Shown: positions 9,250-18,038 of the stretch, piece after piece
How the letters are laid out: each line of letters begins with the position of its first letter
Numbering within the stretch: the first letter of the stretch is position 1
Notes under the pieces: generated by a model
The model's database searches: none
What the model saw: only the letters and a program-made list of their open reading frames with translations
Told to the model about the DNA's origin: nothing
NCBI GenBank assembly: GCA_013122435.1
Contig: WYDT01000001.1
Coordinates: 124,001-188,000 of the forward strand
Source of the DNA: Chloroflexi bacterium AL-N1
GTDB lineage: Bacteria > Chloroflexota > Chloroflexia > Chloroflexales > Roseiflexaceae
Length of the DNA stretch: 64,000 bases
Direction: 5' to 3'
Program-made: the position numbers and the translations under genes

Positions 9250-10356
9250 ATGGCAGCACTTATTGCTTATGATGATTTGCCAAATCAGCGAAAACGGTTG
9301 CAACGTGTTCTACAATGGCTTATTGCATCAGCAGTACTTGTCACTCTCGCTCAAACTGGTTCCCTTATCACGATCTCCCCAGTCCCTGCATTAGCCTGGA
9401 TAAGCCTTTCTGTTCAGGTAATACAGACAGGTTGCTTTATAGGTGCATGGCTGCTGTTAACCCGTAACTATATACGTATCTCAGTAGGGCTTATCAATAT
9501 AGCTTTACTTTTCTCAGCAATATATACAGCACTGGTTGTACCTGCCTCACTTCCATCATTAATTTTGATGCCCATCTTGGTGATGGCGCTCTCAATGCCC
9601 TATATCCAGGGGCGCGATATACGTTATTTGAGTATATTTGTTTGGTTTGTTTCTATTGGTACTGTGGTACTGGCGCTCTATGAGGTACCCTTCTCTATAG
9701 GGCCATCACCTGCTTCACAGGATTTGTTCAATCTGGTCCTGCTGCTGTCATTTGGATTAATTCTCGCCTTAGTATTGTTTTTATTATGGCAATTTCACTA
9801 CCGCCTGATGGAGACCATTATCCAGACGAGAACTGCAAACGAGTTGCTTCAGGAAGCACAAAAAGGACTGGAACAACAAGTTACTACCCGCACAACGGAG
9901 CTCCAATCTGCCTTGCGATCGGTTGAACAACAGGCATCTGAACAGGCCAGGCTTTTACAAGAGTTGGAACAGCAACGTACCATTATTCGTAATCTCAGTA
10001 TCCCTGTATTGCCAGTGAACGAGTCGACTCTGGTCATTCCCTTGATTGGCGATCTTGATGTAAACAGATTAGATCATGGCCAGGCCAGAATACTCGAAGC
10101 AATTGAACAGACCCGGACGCGCTCACTGATTCTCGACGTTACGGGTGTTCCCTTCATCGACTCATACATTGCACAGGGCTTGATCCGCCTGATCCGGGCG
10201 GCCCAGTTGCTCGGCGCTGAAGTAACCGTTGTAGGCATTCGGCCTGAAGTAGCACAGGCCATCGTTGGCTTGGGATTACCACTGACTGACCTGCGTACAG
10301 CGAGTGATCTGCATTCTGCACTCACAATGAATAACCACACTAAAACGGAAGAATAA
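9250..10356 (+). CDS. Membrane-anchored RsbR-type STAS protein
   Basis: 368 aa. Six hydrophobic segments fill residues ~20-195. A Gln/Glu-rich coiled coil (~200-245) leads to a STAS domain (~255-362). The STAS part matches RsbR/RsbS-type stressosome proteins, including PVLPVNESTLVIPLIGDLD and GIRPEVAQAIVGLG. In RsbR the phosphorylated threonines lie in GVPVVDT and RPEIAQTIV. Here the first position is Ser (GVPFIDS) and the second is Ala. A role in sensing a membrane or small-molecule signal and relaying it by STAS interactions is inference. A related protein lies at 50.6 kb. GAGG lies 7 nt before the ATG. Confidence 0.85.
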   Translation: MAALIAYDDLPNQRKRLQRVLQWLIASAVLVTLAQTGSLITISPVPALAWISLSVQVIQTGCFIGAWLLLTRNYIRISVGLINIALLFSAIYTALVVPASLPSLILMPILVMALSMPYIQGRDIRYLSIFVWFVSIGTVVLALYEVPFSIGPSPASQDLFNLVLLLSFGLILALVLFLLWQFHYRLMETIIQTRTANELLQEAQKGLEQQVTTRTTELQSALRSVEQQASEQARLLQELEQQRTIIRNLSIPVLPVNESTLVIPLIGDLDVNRLDHGQARILEAIEQTRTRSLILDVTGVPFIDSYIAQGLIRLIRAAQLLGAEVTVVGIRPEVAQAIVGLGLPLTDLRTASDLHSALTMNNHTKTEE

Positions 10357-10370
10357 AGCTATACGCTACA

Positions 10371-11234
10371 CTACGAAGGCGCACCTACTGCAATCCCTGA
10401 CATCTCCTCACTCACTGCCCAGAGACGCTGCTGATCGGCCTCCCGATAACTTGCTTCAGAAGAACGCACCGCCTGTTTATCAGAAAAGTATTTTGCCGTC
10501 ACGCCCTCGACCTCTGGTGATGTTGCCAGATAAATACTGGTCTCCGCACCTTTTTCTTCACTAATCGAAATCAGATTAAACACGCGCCGGAAGATTTTGG
10601 TAAACATGTTACTGTTGTTGGTAACGCCAAAATTGCTGGCTACCACACCCGGGTGTAAGGCATTGGTCGCAACACCGGACCCCTCCAAACGGCGGGCAAG
10701 CTCATAGGTAAAGAGCACATTGGCCAGCTTGGAGTTGGCATACACACCCATTGCACCGTATTTGCTTGTCGCTTCGAGATCTCCAAAATTGAGAATACCT
10801 TGCATGTGTGCTGCCGATGAGACATTGACGATACGTGCAGGAGCACTGGCCTTGATCACATCTAACAACAGATTGGTCAGCAAAAAGTATCCAACCAGAT
10901 GATTCAGCGCAAAGGTATTTTCAATCCCATCAACCGTTTCGCCACGCGACAGGAAGATGGCACCAACATTGTTCACAAGGACATCCAATCGGTCATATTT
11001 GGCTTTATATTGCTCAACAACCGCCCTGGTCTGCTCAATCGATGATAAGTCCGCCAGCATATACTCGACGTTGTGATTGCCTGTTTCATTCTGAATCATA
11101 CTGGTGACTTCACGGCACTTTGCTTCGCTACGACCAACCAGAACGACATGTGCTCCCATACGCGCAATTGCCAACGCCGTATACTTACCGATGCCTGCTG
11201 TGGCACCTGTCACCATCACACGTTTATCGTGCAT
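10371..11234 (-). CDS. Short-chain dehydrogenase/reductase (SDR)
   Basis: 287 aa, classical-SDR size. The nucleotide-binding motif TGATAGIGK lies at residues ~9-17 and NNVGA at ~87. The catalytic Ser is in VNVSSAAH (~137) and the YANSK tetrad motif is at ~165. The pattern, with a C-terminal insert, resembles retinol-dehydrogenase/WWOX-like SDRs common in bacteria. An NAD(P)-dependent alcohol/ketone redox reaction is expected; the substrate is unknown. GGAGG lies 6 nt before the ATG. It follows the DegT-type gene by 68 nt on the same strand, so they may be co-transcribed. Confidence 0.9.
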   Translation of the reverse strand: MHDKRVMVTGATAGIGKYTALAIARMGAHVVLVGRSEAKCREVTSMIQNETGNHNVEYMLADLSSIEQTRAVVEQYKAKYDRLDVLVNNVGAIFLSRGETVDGIENTFALNHLVGYFLLTNLLLDVIKASAPARIVNVSSAAHMQGILNFGDLEATSKYGAMGVYANSKLANVLFTYELARRLEGSGVATNALHPGVVASNFGVTNNSNMFTKIFRRVFNLISISEEKGAETSIYLATSPEVEGVTAKYFSDKQAVRSSEASYREADQQRLWAVSEEMSGIAVGAPS

Positions 11235-11302
11235 CTATTTCCTCCAAAAGTTCTTACATTGATATCTGTAACAAGATACGATTGTTTGCTGAGGAGAGGA
11301 TG

Positions 11303-12592
11303 CTACATCAAGCCAATCAAATCATATTGTTTTTCCACATCATCGATTACGTGCACGAGTCGCTGAATATCAGCATCGGTCATCGCTGAATACACTGGTA
11401 CATACATCACGTGCTCCATCAGATCGGCTGCCTGATGTGGTATGGCGGTAAACAACTCCGCCGGGGGACTTACTACTGCCAGAGATGAAGCACTACGCGT
11501 CGCATCAAAGCCCTCCTGTTGCAGCCTGCGTGCAATTTGTTCAGGCTGTGTTGTGAGAATGGGAATAACCCAGTGGGTATGACACAATGCCTGTAGACCA
11601 GGGCAGTAGTGTGCTGAAAGATACGGCGTCAGACGCTGAACCAACGCCATACGCTGTTTAATACCTGAAGCTTGTTTGTTTCGCAACCGACGTGCGAGTA
11701 ACCGCAGAAGAGGTACACAGGGTTGGTGACGAATATGTTCGATCAGATTCCCACCCGAAAAGCTACGGAGATTTTGGGAAAGCAGTTGATCATAATCAAT
11801 GCCACGCCAACGACAAACGCGTGCAAAAAGCTGTAGTATCGGTGGTCGTGTGAGCAGTCGCAGCAACATAAACAGGACGACACGGTGCCAAAAGGGGCAT
11901 TTGGGCTGACATGGATACGTGGCGTGGAGTTGGCGCATCCTGCTCAGTAGCGTGGGGTCACGGAAGTGTAACACTGCCCCACCAAGTGCTGTCTGGGTTT
12001 TAATCGGCCCAAAACTAAACATCACCACATCACTTGTCGAATGCCCCAGATATTCAGATCCAGCGTACGCCTGGGCACAGTCCTTCATCAGCAACAGCCC
12101 ATGTCGTTGTGCAATTGCAGCAATCGGTTTCAGGTCCATGCGACTCCCAAAGAGATGTGCGACCAGAATGGCACGTGTGCGTGGTCCGATCAGCAATTCC
12201 AACTCAGTCGGGTCAACTGAAAGAGTATCAATATCTACGTCGACTGGAACAGGAATAAGACCGTGGTGTTCCAAAATCTGGACCATTGGCGGGATCGTGA
12301 TCGCCGACACAATAACTTCGCTCCCACCAGGCAGATCAATAGCCTTAAGAAAGAGATCAAACCCACTGCGAACCGATAAACAAGCCAGATTATTGCCATC
12401 TGACGACCAGCGCTGCTCGATCTGTTTTTGCAACTGCGTGGGGTTACCTGGACGCAGACATCCAACCAGACCATAGCAGAGATCAGACCAGCCAATATCA
12501 GGAATTCCATGGGGAATCATAACCACATCATGGAGTACTGCTACTACATTTGATGGCATGAACGCAGACCTGAACAGCACTTTGCATACCAA
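11303..12592 (-). CDS. DegT/DnrJ/EryC1-family PLP aminotransferase-like protein
   Basis: Up to 429 aa. The start is uncertain: homologous sequence seems to begin at the Met at residue 25 (MIPHGIPDIGWSD, base 12520). Fold-type I features are clear: SAITIPPMVQILEHHGLIPVP, AHLFGSRMDL, the DCAQAY motif and SFGPIKTQTALGGA, in which K is the expected PLP Schiff-base lysine. These enzymes usually transaminate nucleotide-linked keto-sugars. No sugar biosynthesis genes are nearby, so the substrate is open. The long region after the lysine (residues ~235-330) is rich in Arg and Leu and less conserved. An operon with the downstream SDR is likely. Confidence 0.8.
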   Translation of the reverse strand: MVCKVLFRSAFMPSNVVAVLHDVVMIPHGIPDIGWSDLCYGLVGCLRPGNPTQLQKQIEQRWSSDGNNLACLSVRSGFDLFLKAIDLPGGSEVIVSAITIPPMVQILEHHGLIPVPVDVDIDTLSVDPTELELLIGPRTRAILVAHLFGSRMDLKPIAAIAQRHGLLLMKDCAQAYAGSEYLGHSTSDVVMFSFGPIKTQTALGGAVLHFRDPTLLSRMRQLHATYPCQPKCPFWHRVVLFMLLRLLTRPPILQLFARVCRWRGIDYDQLLSQNLRSFSGGNLIEHIRHQPCVPLLRLLARRLRNKQASGIKQRMALVQRLTPYLSAHYCPGLQALCHTHWVIPILTTQPEQIARRLQQEGFDATRSASSLAVVSPPAELFTAIPHQAADLMEHVMYVPVYSAMTDADIQRLVHVIDDVEKQYDLIGLM

Positions 12593-12737
12593 CTGTTAGA
12601 AACCACTGCCTCTCCGGCGATAGACCGTGTAGCAGTTCATTCCGCTGTCTCTGCCAAACCTGGCTGCGACTTCTGCATAGTGTTGTATGAAAGTCCAAAA
12701 GAAGGCATCATCTGATCAGCGTGAGTATCAAATCTGA

Positions 12738-14201
12738 CTATCGTGACACCTGCTGGAGATACTGTCGAAACATATTTGTTTTTATAAAACCTTTTGTTAT
12801 ATCCAAAACAGCACTCATAACAAGCCACACACATAGATCCGGCGAACCCTGCCAGATCTCGTTCCAGGACAAACCAAGAATCTGTGGGAGTATAATCGCA
12901 ACAAGCAGTGGCCAGAACAAATCGGAGGCAATTTCAATACTGACTTTCGTGTGTGGACGATCCCTTAATTTCGCCCACCAGTTCTTGAGGGCGATCAAAC
13001 CACGTGCTTGACTGAGGAGTATCAATGCCAGCCCAACACTAATAAGGAGATAGACAATGCTTTGATTATAACCACTTGTTGTCAGTGGTTCTCCAACCAG
13101 AGAACCAGCGATAGTATCAGCCATGCGATGACTGGAGGGAATAACCGGAAGAGGCAAACTTGTTGAAGCATTTGTGAGCACCGCTACTCCCCACCGTTCT
13201 TCCGGCAAGAAAACCATCTTACCTCGAAAATGGGGGACAATACCACCGTGATGTATCATTGGAGTACCGTCAAGTGTGCTGACACGCCAACCAAAGGCAT
13301 ATGAAAAGCCATCGCCTGACGGTCCAGGTGCGTGCATTTGTTCTACGCCAGTCGACGAAAGCACTGTCTGTTCATGATAACTTCCCCCTTTCAATTGTGC
13401 AATCAAATAGTGTGACAAATCGTTGGCACTGCTGATAACAGCCGCCGTCGGGAGACGGTCATCCTCGTAGTCCAGAGTAGCAGGCACCGGGAAGCCAAAC
13501 CAGTAGCGATGCCCACTAGACATGCCTGCCCGCAGTGCCTGATCCTGATCGCCAAAGCTATGGCGCATATCCAATGGAGTAAAAATAGAGTCCTGGATAT
13601 ATTCAGCATATGATAGTTCGCTTACCTCTTCAATGAGCGCACCCAGCACCAGATAGTTCGGGCTGGCATACTCGTGTTGTGTACCTGGCGGGTTATTGAG
13701 CGAGACATCTGCAAGTGCACGCACATGGTCCTGAAGAGTTACAGAAGGACCTGTAGCATGCGGCGCCCGTGTGGGAATACCACTGGTATGATGAAGGAGG
13801 TGTTCAACAGTGATGGTTGCAGAAGCATCTGAATCTGCAACCTGAAACCATGGCAAATAGGTCTGAACTGGTGCATCCAACTCAATCAAGCCACGCTCGA
13901 CCAACTGCATGATGGCCAGTGCTGTAAAAGATTTGCTCATCGAGCCTAGAATGAAACTGGTATCCGAATCAATCGGGTTTCCCCGACCATCATCACCATA
14001 ACCACGTACATGAACTATCTGATCATCATGAACCAACGCGAGAGCTACCCCCGGAATTCGATCACGCTGCATCTCGGACTCGATGTATGCATCAATAGCA
14101 GCTACATCAGGTTCGCTCGTGTCAGTATAGCCGTTCGAGAAACCACCAAATAGAGCAAACACGATAATACTCACGATACCCATAACCTGTTTAATATACA
14201 T
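12738..14201 (-). CDS. Beta-lactamase-family serine hydrolase with C-terminal membrane segments
   Basis: ~487 aa; the ATG at 14201 (preceded in frame by a GTG) has GGAG 7 nt upstream. Signal peptide at ~1-28. The class-C/D-peptidase fold has the SxxK motif in GSMSKSFTAL (~92-95), YAS (in HEYASPNYLVLG, ~178) at the YxN position, and a late HHGGIVPHFRGKM motif corresponding to the K/HxG strand. Two or three hydrophobic segments end the protein (~385-480), so the catalytic domain is held outside the membrane. Likely a penicillin-binding-protein-like peptidase or esterase; true beta-lactamase activity is not implied. Confidence 0.85.
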   Translation of the reverse strand: MYIKQVMGIVSIIVFALFGGFSNGYTDTSEPDVAAIDAYIESEMQRDRIPGVALALVHDDQIVHVRGYGDDGRGNPIDSDTSFILGSMSKSFTALAIMQLVERGLIELDAPVQTYLPWFQVADSDASATITVEHLLHHTSGIPTRAPHATGPSVTLQDHVRALADVSLNNPPGTQHEYASPNYLVLGALIEEVSELSYAEYIQDSIFTPLDMRHSFGDQDQALRAGMSSGHRYWFGFPVPATLDYEDDRLPTAAVISSANDLSHYLIAQLKGGSYHEQTVLSSTGVEQMHAPGPSGDGFSYAFGWRVSTLDGTPMIHHGGIVPHFRGKMVFLPEERWGVAVLTNASTSLPLPVIPSSHRMADTIAGSLVGEPLTTSGYNQSIVYLLISVGLALILLSQARGLIALKNWWAKLRDRPHTKVSIEIASDLFWPLLVAIILPQILGLSWNEIWQGSPDLCVWLVMSAVLDITKGFIKTNMFRQYLQQVSR

Positions 14202-14273
14202 CACATTTCTCCATTATCCACTTAGACAAAGTATCACCCTGCTTACATGAGGAATACTACGACAAGCACACCC

Positions 14274-14924
14274 CTACTCCCAATAATCCTCCCAGCGATC
14301 CTGGAACGCCTGCTTGAGTCGTTCCATATATGCGTTGGTCTTTATCTTGATCATCCATAGATCATTGCCGCCAGTACCACCCTTGCAAATCACCCCTTCG
14401 CTCACATCGTATTTACCCTCACGAACGTCGTGTATAAACTGGCCGATCAGCTTCCCCTGGTACACAATCCGCGCAATGTTGAGTTGGCCAAAGTCAGCGA
14501 CAAACTGCTCCGGGCCGATGATGCCAGTTTCGATCTCGACATCGAAAAGCACAAGCTGTTTGGGATCATCTGCCTTATGTAGCCCCGCAAAAGAATCCGT
14601 ACCGACATACTCAGTAAACACTGTTATTTCAGGAGTGGCATACGTGGGATTCTCCTGAAAGATATGTTCAAGCTTATTGGCAAATGTCTGCTGAAACAAT
14701 GCTGGAGCATCCTCATACCTCTGATGATCTGCATTGAAAGCTGCAATGCCCCGCTCATCGAGATCGAAGCGATTGCGCCGGGTACCAAAAGCATACCACC
14801 CAAGCTCACGCTCCCAGATCCAGTGCAGGTTCGTTCCATCGTATTTCTCGAAAGCAATACAATGGCCCGCAGGCGCATCCTTACTACCGGAAATCTTTGG
14901 ATACGCGAGGCGAATACGTGACAT
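14274..14924 (-). CDS. Stand-alone RNA ligase-family nucleotidyltransferase
   Basis: 216 aa. Contains the ordered nucleotidyltransferase motifs: motif I EKYDGTN (Lys ~28 is the expected AMP-accepting lysine), motif III-like FTEYVGTDSFAG (~105), motif IV EGVICKGG (~180) and motif V WMIKIKT (~193). This is the RNA_ligase (PF09414-type) core of Rnl2-like ligases, without an obvious C-terminal accessory domain. It would adenylylate itself and seal or cap nucleic-acid ends with ATP. No polynucleotide kinase or tRNA-repair partner lies beside it. The ribosome site is weak (GGTAG). Confidence 0.8.
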   Translation of the reverse strand: MSRIRLAYPKISGSKDAPAGHCIAFEKYDGTNLHWIWERELGWYAFGTRRNRFDLDERGIAAFNADHQRYEDAPALFQQTFANKLEHIFQENPTYATPEITVFTEYVGTDSFAGLHKADDPKQLVLFDVEIETGIIGPEQFVADFGQLNIARIVYQGKLIGQFIHDVREGKYDVSEGVICKGGTGGNDLWMIKIKTNAYMERLKQAFQDRWEDYWE

Positions 14925-15075
14925 AGCAGCGCTACCTTATCGTGTAATTTGCCTGTCTGTAGCCAGTATATCGGCTCATGTTATCGCTGTCTACCTGAAA
15001 AAGTCCCATAGAGAGATCCAACTATCTGAGGTACAATAGCCATACACAACCAAACCAATAACACGGAGAACTACC

Positions 15076-15375
15076 ATGTCGTTGACCTTCGATACATTCA
15101 AGGAATCACTGAATGCTGCTGCCCCACCAGACGGGCTTAGTCTTGCGCTGCAGGCCCTCTGGTACGATGCAAAGGATAATTGGGGCACAGCCCACGAGTA
15201 CGCCCAACAGCAAGACGATGAGCTTGGTGCCTGGGTCCACGCCTATCTGCACCGCAAAGAAGGCGATATACCCAATGCAGACTATTGGTACCATCGTGCT
15301 GCCAAACCAATGTCTGAACTTTCATTAGAAGGAGAGTGGGAGGCTATCGTACAGGCGTTGCTCAACGATCAATGA
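15076..15375 (+). CDS. Conserved hypothetical small protein
   Basis: 99 aa, soluble and acidic. Contains DELGAWVHAYLHRKEGD followed by NADYWYHRA, a conserved pattern I have seen in small bacterial proteins of unknown function, resembling a single TPR/Sel1-like helix pair. GGAG lies 7 nt before the ATG, so translation is likely. No function can be assigned. Confidence 0.75.
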   Translation: MSLTFDTFKESLNAAAPPDGLSLALQALWYDAKDNWGTAHEYAQQQDDELGAWVHAYLHRKEGDIPNADYWYHRAAKPMSELSLEGEWEAIVQALLNDQ

Positions 15376-15406
15376 CAGAAACATTTCATACGCTGGTACG
15401 GAGACT

Positions 15407-15823
15407 CTAGTGTTTTCGTTTATCTACCCGCGCAACCAGGCCATCCTCGAGTGCCGCAGCACCAATCGGTAAAAGAGGCACCAACGCCAGGTTGTATGTT
15501 TCGCCAGCACGGCCCTGCAACCGCAGTACCCGCTGGCCAAAAGCGATCAACAAAGGCAGGGCGAGCGGTAATGCGATGAGCGTACATACGCGGGGCAGTC
15601 TGCGCGAATCAGTCAGTCGCCGGAGTGCGAGTTGCCCAAGCGTTACCAAAAGAAGCGTGTTGAAGAGCAGCCGACAGTGCTCAAACACGCTCTCGTCACG
15701 CAGACTAAGGACCGGGATTTTGGGCCAGAACTGCCGTGAATTCCCATGAAGGATGATCATGACCAACACATTTGACGCCACAAAACCCGATTTACCATAG
15801 AGCCAGCGTAGAAACATAGACAT
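15407..15823 (-). CDS. Hypothetical membrane protein
   Basis: 138 aa with the ATG at 15823, chosen because GGAG lies 6 nt upstream; a longer TTG start would add seven residues. Three or so hydrophobic stretches (FVASNVLVMIIL, LLFNTLLLVTLG, LIALPLALPLLIAFG, with LALVPLLPIGAAAL near the end). Arg-rich loops. It resembles the tail of a larger membrane protein but has its own ribosome site. No family recognised. Confidence 0.5.
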   Translation of the reverse strand: MSMFLRWLYGKSGFVASNVLVMIILHGNSRQFWPKIPVLSLRDESVFEHCRLLFNTLLLVTLGQLALRRLTDSRRLPRVCTLIALPLALPLLIAFGQRVLRLQGRAGETYNLALVPLLPIGAAALEDGLVARVDKRKH

Positions 15824-15921
15824 CTGGGTCTCCGTTGTGAACAATCATTATGTACCATATTCTCTCATTATAAAAGATCTTTTGCTGGTTCCTGTATTTA
15901 TTTCACCAAAAGGAAAAAAGT

Positions 15922-16800
15922 ATGCAAATTGGCGTTGTGCTCTCGATAGAGGGTAATGAACAAGCTGGTATACCATATCGGACCGTGCGCGATCTGGCAT
16001 TGCAGGCTGAACAGGCTGGATTTGACTCACTCTGGCTCTACGATCATCTCCTCTTCCGATCTGACGAATCCACTGCTGGGCAGTGGGAATGCTTTACCTT
16101 TTTGGCAGCCCTTGCCGAGGCAACAGAGTGTATTACTTTGGGAACGCTGGTGGCGTGTACAGCATTTCGCAACCCGGCTCTGACGGCGAAAATCGCCACG
16201 GCACTTGACGAAGTCAGCAATGGTCGCTTTGTTCTGGGGCTGGGAGCAGGCTGGAATGAAGCAGAATTCCATGCGTTTGGGCTGCCTTTCGATCATCGGG
16301 TAGCCCGATTTGAGGAGGCAGTCAAGATTATTACGCCACTGGTACGCGAAGGAAAGGTCGATTTCACTGGTACCTATGAGCGTGCCCCTGACTGTATGAA
16401 CATCCCACGTGGCCCCAGCCCAAGTGGCCCACCGATTCTCGTCGGTGCATTTGGCCCACGTATGGTGCGTATCGCCGCACAGTACGCCGACTACATCAAC
16501 ACCAGCTACCCAGACGAGGAAGCAGAACAGCGGTGGACTATGATCGAAGCAACGCGCAACGATGCAGGCCAGACGACAGAACTCAAAATCTCCACACCGA
16601 TGTGGGTCGCATTCGATGATCTTGGAACGATACCACCACATATGGCGGAAAGCCGCTACCAGTCCGCTGAAGCCGTTGCGGCACGCCTCCGCCAACTCGA
16701 TGCACTTGGAACCGACCATGTTATGATCGATTTCCGGCCCAACCACGAAGCCAGCCTTACACGCATTTCTGAGGCACTGAAACTATATCGCGAAAGCTAA
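15922..16800 (+). CDS. LLM-class (luciferase-like) F420-dependent oxidoreductase
   Basis: 292 aa TIM-barrel flavin/F420 oxidoreductase. Features: FDSLWLYDHLLF near the N-terminus, TLGTLVACTAFRNPALTAKIATALD, GRFVLGLGAGWNEAEFHAFG and PSGPPILVGAFGPRMVRIAAQYAD. This set matches F420-dependent LLM enzymes better than FMN luciferases. The substrate is unknown. AAGGA lies 8-9 nt before the ATG. Stands alone, not in an evident operon. Confidence 0.88.
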   Translation: MQIGVVLSIEGNEQAGIPYRTVRDLALQAEQAGFDSLWLYDHLLFRSDESTAGQWECFTFLAALAEATECITLGTLVACTAFRNPALTAKIATALDEVSNGRFVLGLGAGWNEAEFHAFGLPFDHRVARFEEAVKIITPLVREGKVDFTGTYERAPDCMNIPRGPSPSGPPILVGAFGPRMVRIAAQYADYINTSYPDEEAEQRWTMIEATRNDAGQTTELKISTPMWVAFDDLGTIPPHMAESRYQSAEAVAARLRQLDALGTDHVMIDFRPNHEASLTRISEALKLYRES

Positions 16801-17103
16801 TCTCCCTCGTACCAGCGTTCAACGTCCCCGCTCGTACCGGCATTCAATTGAACGCCGCATCCCATTCAACTCAACACCGCTTGCTTGAATGCTTCCCCCT
16901 TTGCTCTTCCCAAACCGCAACACTCCTGATACCAACATGCGTATACCTACGAAGCACCCTCGTACTATGATAGACACGCACGAAAAAGGTGGTCGACTGA
17001 CCACCTGCACTTTGTCCTGAAATGTAATCGTATACACCAATCGACTTGACACGATTGATGATTTCCTTCTCTAGTACATACTTCCTGTTGATCACATACT
17101 GCA
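16801..17103. other. Intergenic region with a 7-bp dyad
   Basis: 303 bp without a supportable gene. Contains GGTGGTC / GACCACC arms at 16988-16994 and 16999-17005 separated by 4 nt. It is ~190 nt past the LLM stop and ~110 nt before the pseudogene, without a T-tract, so an operator or relic is as likely as a terminator. Confidence 0.3.
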
Positions 17104-17115
17104 ATGGAGAATGCT

Positions 17116-17746
17116 ATGCAACGCCCGACTCTTCTTTCCAGAACCCTCCTGACCGCGATAGGATCTCGTGTGATGAGTCAACTGCCTCCTCTCGTCCAAG
17201 CTGCCGGGACCATCACCGGCACGGTCTTCCGGGACTACAACACCGACGGCACCCGCGATGGCAGCGAGCCCTGTGTGGATGACATTACGGTGACCGCGTA
17301 CGATGCAGCGACAATGATGCTGCCCCGTCACCGGGGCGGACGGGACCGATCACGCTGGAGCCAGGCGAGAACGACCCGAACTGGTGGGCGGGTCTGGTGG
17401 TCAATGAGCCGACGGCGATTGTGCTGGAGCGCTTCACCGCAACGTGGCAGGCGGACACGGTCGTAGTGGACTGGGAAACGAGTACGGTGGACAGCTGGGG
17501 CTTCCACTGTACCGCAGCACCGACGGCACGTGGAGCACTGCCGAGCAGGTGACAGAGCAACTGATCCTGGCGCAGGGACGGGGGCAAGGGGGCGCAAGCT
17601 ACCAATGGGCCGACGAAGCAGTCACCCCAGGCACTCGCTACACCTACTGGCTGGTGGAACCACCCATCGCTATGGTCCGACCCAAACGAAAGTCGACCCC
17701 CAGCACCACGGACTACCAGGTCTTCTTGCCCTTTGTCAGGCGGTAG
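17116..17746 (+). pseudogene. Frameshifted SdrD-B-like surface protein
   Basis: The first ORF starts with a signal-like segment and an SdrD_B-type beginning (GTITGTVFRDYNTDGTRDG). It leaves the coding frame near 17310-17330. A second frame then reads GPITLEPGENDPNWWAGLVV, then VLERFTATWQADTVVVDW. Near 17500-17510 the sense shifts again to GLPLYRSTDGTWSTAEQ and a fibronectin-like end (GTRYTYWLVE), finishing FLPFVRR. Meaningful sequence thus passes through three frames: at least two indels. The segment is visibly more GC-rich than its neighbours, which may mean transfer. It was probably a secreted protein with the same C-terminal tail as the beta-helix protein at 3.8 kb. Confidence 0.75.
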
Positions 17747-18038
17747 CACCTGCTGCATTGGTATGAGGGAATGCCTCGTGCCGATGCATGATCTCAATAC
17801 AAGAACACATATCGTTTTACAGAAGCAAAAGTCATAACCGCTTCGTTATAACCTTGCGATCAATCCGACACACAAACACCGCAGTCCCTATCACTGCTCG
17901 TACTACAATTGCTCTGATGCGAAATATCATGGGAAGTTACTCTCTGCTATTGACCGGCTTGTGTAACAACGAATAACAACCTACAGATAAACCCGACTCA
18001 CCATATATATTCAACATCAGTTCGAAGGAGCCTTTTTC

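Noticed and set aside
16027..16746. Long minus-strand ORF (239 aa) opposite the LLM oxidoreductase
   Set aside because: Antisense shadow of a clear F420-type enzyme; Cys/Trp-rich without domain character.
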